This document shows positions 47,803-51,360 of a stretch of DNA of 51,360 nucleotides, piece by piece. Source of the DNA: an uncultured Clostridium sp. (lineage in GTDB: Bacteria > Bacillota > Clostridia > TANB77 > CAG-508); NCBI GenBank assembly GCA_900556975.1, contig USQZ01000007.1, forward strand, positions 1 to 51,360, written 5' to 3'. The notes below the pieces were generated by a model. It did not search any database. It was not told the origin of the DNA and saw only the letters and a list, made by a program, of their open reading frames with translations. Positions within the stretch are counted from its first letter, which is position 1; the number at the start of each line of letters is the position of its first letter. Made by a program: the position numbers and the translations under genes.

Positions 47803-48357
47803 CTAAAAAAGTTTTTCTAATATTCTTTTATACCTTTCAAATAAAGCTTCTTTTTCATTTGTATTCATTAGTACAGCTTCATACATCTTTGTATAGTACC
47901 ACTTTTGTTCTTCTTTTGGCTTATTAAAACTTTTCCATATACTTTCGCCTTGTTCTTGATATTGATTATATAATGTTTCTAGATTGTTAATCTTATCAGC
48001 ACATTCTACTAGTTTTCCTTCTAAACTTGCTGTTTTTATTTTATCTATTGCTTCAATTTTTCTTTCTTTCCATGGTAATGATTTATCTTCTGATACTTCA
48101 TCAACAAATTTAGCTACATCACTTCCGAACTCATTTTTAATATCTTCTAATGAATATCTTGTATCTTCAATAACGTCATGTAAAAGTCCAGCTGTAACGC
48201 ATTCTGTACTTGCGCCTGCTCTTTGTAAAATCATTCCTACTGTGAAAGGATGAAATATCATATCAACTTCTTTATCACTTTTTCTTCTTTGACCTGTATG
48301 TGCTTTTGCTGCATAATAAATTGCATAGTCTATTAACTCTAAATCGCCTTTTTTCAT
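47803..48357 (-). CDS. HD-domain hydrolase related to the RelA/SpoT N-terminal domain
   Basis: The 184-residue protein has the HD_4 layout: AAKAHTGQRRK, FHPFTVGMIL, GLLHDVIEDT with the metal-binding His-Asp pair near residue 60, and VECADKINNLE. It corresponds to the hydrolase half of RelA/SpoT or to MESH1-type small alarmone hydrolases without a synthetase domain. It is the first gene of a unit with the P-loop kinase-like gene. A role in removing (p)ppGpp or another phosphorylated nucleotide is plausible but not shown. Confidence 0.85.
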   Translation of the reverse strand: MKKGDLELIDYAIYYAAKAHTGQRRKSDKEVDMIFHPFTVGMILQRAGASTECVTAGLLHDVIEDTRYSLEDIKNEFGSDVAKFVDEVSEDKSLPWKERKIEAIDKIKTASLEGKLVECADKINNLETLYNQYQEQGESIWKSFNKPKEEQKWYYTKMYEAVLMNTNEKEALFERYKRILEKLF

Positions 48358-48423
48358 TTTATCACCCCTTAATCTGCTATCATATTAGCATATTAAATTT
48401 TTTTATACAATATTTTTGCCCCA

Positions 48424-48462
48424 AAAAAGAGACAATAAATTTTTAAATTTATTATCTCTTTG
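48424..48462 (-). terminator. Terminator after the membrane-anchored protein gene
   Basis: AAAGAGATAATAAATTT pairs with AAATTTATTGTCTCTTT (one mismatch), followed by TTTTTT on the minus strand, 40 bases after the stop at 48504. Confidence 0.88.
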
Positions 48463-48503
48463 AAATATAGCAAAAAACTCCATGAACTTCCTAATGTCTT
48501 TTT

Positions 48504-49637
48504 CTATTCTATTTTTTCTATATATCCATCTGTTGGTTTTGTATACATATCATCTGATATTGATTTGTATCTTTCACCTGTATAATCATCTGTAAATCCG
48601 TTATATGCTTTATAAATTTCTCCATTTTCTGTGTCATATACTCTTTCATATCCAAGTGTTGCATCGCTTTGCTTTTGACTCATTCTGTCATAAGCTGCAC
48701 TTCTTGATTCCCAAGCTGACATTATCATATCAGATGTTTGATTTCCAATGCTTCTTATATTTTGGAATGTTGTCATTACTGCATCTTGTTGACTGTTATA
48801 TTGACTTATGAATGTGTCTGAAAATTGTAGTGATGAAGATATTTGATTTAAAGTGTCTTCCCAATCTACAAGTTCATCTTTTGGTGCTGTTATAAATATT
48901 GTATTATAAACATTTAAAGGATATGTGTCTATTTGCTTGCCAGATATAATGTTTTCGCTCATATAATATGAACCTGCATCATATACATATGCCATAAAGA
49001 TTCCTTCTCCTTCTTTTCCATTTTCATCTGTAAATGATGCTCTTAGAAGATCTCCTCCGGTCGCTACTGATCCTAGATTTTCAATTATAGTAAAATTATT
49101 TAGTGTTGGAAATGTGAAACTAGCTGTGTTGTTTAATGGTCCTAATTCATTAAATATTTTATAGAATCCTTCTGTTGTTTCTTCTTCTATTACTGGATTC
49201 TGAGCGAAAATTTGATTTGGATAATATCTTTGATAGAAGTTTTTAGCATCTTGTGATTTGTTATATCCTTCTGTTTTCATATTTAAGAAAAATTGATATG
49301 TTGGATTTTCTGGATTATATACTTTTAATGTATAGTGAATATAATCTCCTATTGTATCTACTTTCCATCCTTTTGGGATTTTCATTGATATAAGCCCATT
49401 ATTAAAATCTTCGAATTCTACATTTTTTGCTTCACTTTTTACTATTTTTACTTCTGGCTCTTTCTTTTCATCTTTATTAATTGCTAGTCTTTTTCCTGAG
49501 CTTGTGCTTTCATTTGAATTATCATTTTCCATATTATTTTTTATAATCACACCTCCTACTACTGCAATGATTACAATAAGTATTAATACACATATTGCAA
49601 TTGTGAATTTACTTTTTTTCTTTTTCTCTTGTTCCAT
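48504..49637 (-). CDS. Membrane-anchored extracellular protein of unknown function
   Basis: The protein has 377 residues; the ATG at 49635-49637 follows AAAGGAAG. A lysine-rich start and one membrane segment (about 10-33) are followed by a linker with NESTSSGKR and an extracellular domain. It has MKIPKGWKVDTIGDYIHYTLKVYNPENP and a C-terminal stretch with AWESRSAAYDRMSQKQSDATLGYERVYD. The latter resembles the 'YERVYD..GEIY' tail of secreted wall-associated proteins in Clostridia. The upstream region carries motif copy c, shared with the sortase-anchored protein. Function is not known. Confidence 0.7.
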   Translation of the reverse strand: MEQEKKKKSKFTIAICVLILIVIIAVVGGVIIKNNMENDNSNESTSSGKRLAINKDEKKEPEVKIVKSEAKNVEFEDFNNGLISMKIPKGWKVDTIGDYIHYTLKVYNPENPTYQFFLNMKTEGYNKSQDAKNFYQRYYPNQIFAQNPVIEEETTEGFYKIFNELGPLNNTASFTFPTLNNFTIIENLGSVATGGDLLRASFTDENGKEGEGIFMAYVYDAGSYYMSENIISGKQIDTYPLNVYNTIFITAPKDELVDWEDTLNQISSSLQFSDTFISQYNSQQDAVMTTFQNIRSIGNQTSDMIMSAWESRSAAYDRMSQKQSDATLGYERVYDTENGEIYKAYNGFTDDYTGERYKSISDDMYTKPTDGYIEKIE

Positions 49638-49704
49638 TTTTCTTCCTTTCAAATTTTAATTTCTATTTTATTGTACTAATACTATTGTATTTTTTTAAGT
49701 GTTT

Positions 49705-49733
49705 TTGCCATTTTTTCCGTGCCACTTTGGTAA
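49705..49733. promoter_or_regulatory. 29-bp inverted-repeat motif, copy c
   Basis: TTGCCAT and TTGGTAA flank TTTTTCCGTGCCACT, 14 of the 15 centre bases being those of copy a. It lies 68 bases before the start of the membrane-anchored protein gene and between it and metK. Confidence 0.6.
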
Positions 49734-49735
49734 CT

Positions 49736-50878
49736 TTATAATTTAATTACTTTTTCCCAAGGCAAGTTTTCTTTTCCAAAATGTCCATAGTTTGTTGTTT
49801 GTCTGTAGATTGGCTTTTTTAAATCTAAATAATTTATTATTCCTCTCGGTGTTAAATCAAATTTATTTTCTATTTTCTTTATAATTTCTTCTTCAGATAT
49901 TGTATTCGTTCCATAAGTATTTACATATATCGATACTGGCTTTGCTACTCCAATACTATACGCAAGTTGAATTTCGCATCTTTTTGCATATCCGTTTGCA
50001 ACAATATTTTTTGCAATGCATCTTGCCATATATGATGCTGATCTATCAACTTTTGTAGCATCTTTTCCTGAAAAAGCTCCTCCGCCATGTCTTGCTGCAC
50101 CGCCATATGTGTCAACAATTATTTTCCTTCCAGTTAGTCCGCTATCTCCAAGTGGACCACCTATTACGAATCTTCCTGTTGGGTTTATGAAATACTTTGT
50201 TTTTTCATCTAATAAATTTTCAGGTATTGTTGTTTTTATAACTTTTTCCATTATATCTTTTTTTAATGTTTCTAATTCTATTTCTGGTAGGTGTTGACTT
50301 GATACTACAATTGTGTCAACCCTGACTGGCTCTTCATTTTCATATTCTACTGTTACTTGAACTTTTCCGTCTGGTCTTAAGTAGTTAATAACTTTATTTT
50401 TTCTTACTTCTGTTAGTTTTCTTGCTAGTTTATGTGCTAATGAAATTGGTAGTGGCATTAGTTCTTCTGTTTCATCGCATGCATAACCAAACATTAATCC
50501 TTGGTCTCCTGCTCCTTCTGATTCTATGTTTTCACCTTCTCTGTCTTCTAGTGATTTGTCTACTCCTTGTGCTATGTCTGGTGATTGCTTAGAAATATTG
50601 ATTCGGATTGCGCATGTTTTATAGTCTATATCATATTTGCTGTTTTCATATCCTACTTCTTTTATAGTGTTTCTTACTACTCTTTCGATATCAATATCTG
50701 CTGTTGATGATATTTCTCCTGTTATATAAATTTCTCCTTTTCCTGCTATTGTTTCGCATGCTACTCTTGCATTTTCATCTTTTTCTAAATAGCTGTCTAG
50801 TATGCTGTCTGAGATGTAGTCGCATAGTTTGTCTGGGTGTCCTTCTGTTACGCTTTCTGATGTAAATAGTTTTTTCAT
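49736..50878 (-). CDS. metK: S-adenosylmethionine synthetase
   Basis: The protein has 380 residues; the ATG at 50876-50878 follows AAAGGACG. It starts KKLFTSESVTEGHPDKLCD and has GAGDQGLMFGYA, GGPLGDSGLTGRKIIVDTYGG and GGGAFSGKDATKVDRSA, the full set of MetK signatures. It makes SAM from methionine and ATP in the cytoplasm. The gene has a leader of about 380 bases with a SAM riboswitch and terminator, and a MITE-like element sits between that terminator and the start codon. Confidence 0.98.
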   Translation of the reverse strand: MKKLFTSESVTEGHPDKLCDYISDSILDSYLEKDENARVACETIAGKGEIYITGEISSTADIDIERVVRNTIKEVGYENSKYDIDYKTCAIRINISKQSPDIAQGVDKSLEDREGENIESEGAGDQGLMFGYACDETEELMPLPISLAHKLARKLTEVRKNKVINYLRPDGKVQVTVEYENEEPVRVDTIVVSSQHLPEIELETLKKDIMEKVIKTTIPENLLDEKTKYFINPTGRFVIGGPLGDSGLTGRKIIVDTYGGAARHGGGAFSGKDATKVDRSASYMARCIAKNIVANGYAKRCEIQLAYSIGVAKPVSIYVNTYGTNTISEEEIIKKIENKFDLTPRGIINYLDLKKPIYRQTTNYGHFGKENLPWEKVIKL

Positions 50879-50943
50879 TTTAATTCGTCCTTTCATATAA
50901 TAAATTTATATATGTTTCAATTAATATTTAAAGTTGTACTATT

Positions 50944-51068
50944 AAGAATATTATATTTAATTTTTGAGTGACGCGCAGTTTGAAAGTTTTTACCTAGCTT
51001 ACTAAACAAAGTTTAGTAGGTGGGAAAATATTTTAGCAAGGAACGAAAAAATTAAATATAATATTCTT
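50944..51068. mobile_element. MITE-like element, copy 1 (about 125 bp)
   Basis: The segment is bounded by 22-base inverted repeats (50944-50965 and 51047-51068; outer part AAGAATATTATATTTAA) and contains an inner hairpin TTACTAAAC/GTTTAGTA. It has no coding capacity. A second, inverted copy begins at 51305 and shares about 38 identical inner bases. It lies in the metK leader, after the riboswitch terminator and before the ribosome site. Confidence 0.75.
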
Positions 51069-51088
51069 TTTGAGTTTAATATATAATC

Positions 51089-51126
51089 AAAAAACCTTTG
51101 TACAATTTTATGTACAAAGGTTTTTA
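51089..51126 (-). terminator. Riboswitch terminator of metK
   Basis: AAAAACCTTTGTACA pairs with TGTACAAAGGTTTTT over a short loop and ends in a T-run on the minus strand, directly after the SAM aptamer. Confidence 0.92.
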
Positions 51127-51137
51127 ATTCTCTTTAA

Positions 51138-51246
51138 ATCATCATCCAAAGTACATTTTTTGTAACTTCGTCGGTTTTAGCACCTAACTGAAATAGGTTG
51201 CTGTGGAGTCATTAAGCCGATTCTCTCGTCCACTCTTGATAACATA
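51138..51246 (-). ncRNA. SAM-I (S-box) riboswitch
   Basis: The minus-strand RNA shows TTATCAAGAGTGG, then ATGACTCCACAGCAACC and AGGTGCTAAAACC, the conserved S-box elements, with a closing helix formed by TTATCA and TGATGA. With the terminator it should switch off metK when SAM is abundant. Confidence 0.9.
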
Positions 51247-51256
51247 TATATGAGTT

Positions 51257-51285
51257 ATTATACTGGTATGTTTATATAATGTCAA
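51257..51285 (-). promoter_or_regulatory. metK promoter
   Basis: TTGACA (51280-51285) and TATAAT (51257-51262) on the minus strand are 17 bases apart, a consensus sigma-A promoter just before the SAM riboswitch. Confidence 0.9.
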
Positions 51286-51304
51286 TATTTTAAGTGCTGT
51301 TATT

Positions 51305-51360
51305 AAGAAAATATTATATTTATTTTTTCGTTCCTTGCTAAAATATTTTCCCACCTACTA
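51305..51360. mobile_element. MITE-like element, copy 2 (cut by the window edge)
   Basis: The last 56 bases match the reverse complement of the right part of copy 1: the terminal repeat with a few changes, then TTTTTTCGTTCCTTGCTAAA and the following bases without a difference. It is inserted just upstream of the metK promoter in the opposite orientation to copy 1. Confidence 0.75.

Noticed and set aside
1..51360. CRISPR arrays, rRNA and tRNA genes
   Set aside because: I found no regularly spaced repeats with unique spacers, no cas genes, and no sequence resembling rRNA or a tRNA cloverleaf with its TTCGANTC arm.

Overview
The window comes from a low-GC, Gram-positive, anaerobic Clostridia-type bacterium. 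Signs of this are very AT-rich DNA, strong AGGAGG-type ribosome binding sites, sigma-A promoters with 16-18 base spacers, superoxide reductase with rubrerythrin, an NPKTGD sortase signal, a YolD/Y-family polymerase pair and many small Firmicutes families. Almost every gene is on the minus strand. The exceptions are a cut-off membrane protein at the left edge, an HxlR regulator and one antisense RNA.

Layout. (1) 1-3.6 kb: a partial membrane protein, a DUF3592-like protein and a decayed integrase segment carrying a HAD hydrolase and a metallophosphoesterase. The segment lies between two near-identical 27-codon SEC-C tails that look like attachment-site duplications. (2) 3.7-9.9 kb: an integrative mobilizable element. 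It holds a DEDDh-exonuclease/PD-(D/E)XK/HTH fusion protein, tyrosine integrase, excisionase, MOBV relaxase with a recognisable oriT, a RepA-like ATPase, and a roughly 540-nt non-coding RNA candidate with its own promoter and terminator. (3) 10-17 kb: an SdpR/SdpI pair with clear operators, a Schlafen/AlbA-type regulator with tandem octamer operators, and a MacB/FtsX-type ABC transporter with a truncated response regulator beside it. (4) 17-26 kb: oxidative-stress genes, an SOS-controlled Y-family polymerase, a frameshifted rsgA, a NUDIX gene, and an operon of a CntK-like histidine racemase plus M20 peptidase preceded by a histidine-codon leader peptide and attenuator. (5) 26-35 kb: many single small enzymes (MGMT, nitroreductase, GNAT, NUDIX, alpha/beta hydrolase, ATPase, methyltransferase), several with nonsense or truncation damage. 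(6) 35-41 kb: an ECF sigma factor with an anti-sigma factor that carries an FtsX-like extracellular domain, a c-di-GMP-I riboswitch gene, a type I toxin-antitoxin-like locus and a wall-anchored surface protein. (7) 41-51 kb: a DUF1848/SirTM/macrodomain operon, an HxlR/MBL-like divergent pair, tag, an HD/P-loop pair, a membrane-anchored protein, and metK behind a SAM riboswitch flanked by two inverted MITE-like repeats.

How the parts work together. The clearest regulated unit is the histidine racemase operon. An 18-codon leader with three successive His codons precedes five mutually exclusive RNA segments ending in a terminator just before the racemase. This predicts expression when charged His-tRNA is scarce, so that D-histidine and peptides could be used as histidine sources. 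Several other genes are also controlled by RNA (SAM, c-di-GMP, a uORF/terminator leader, antisense RNA). The window also holds many short gene remnants joined at truncation points, so it is an actively eroding, recombining part of the genome.
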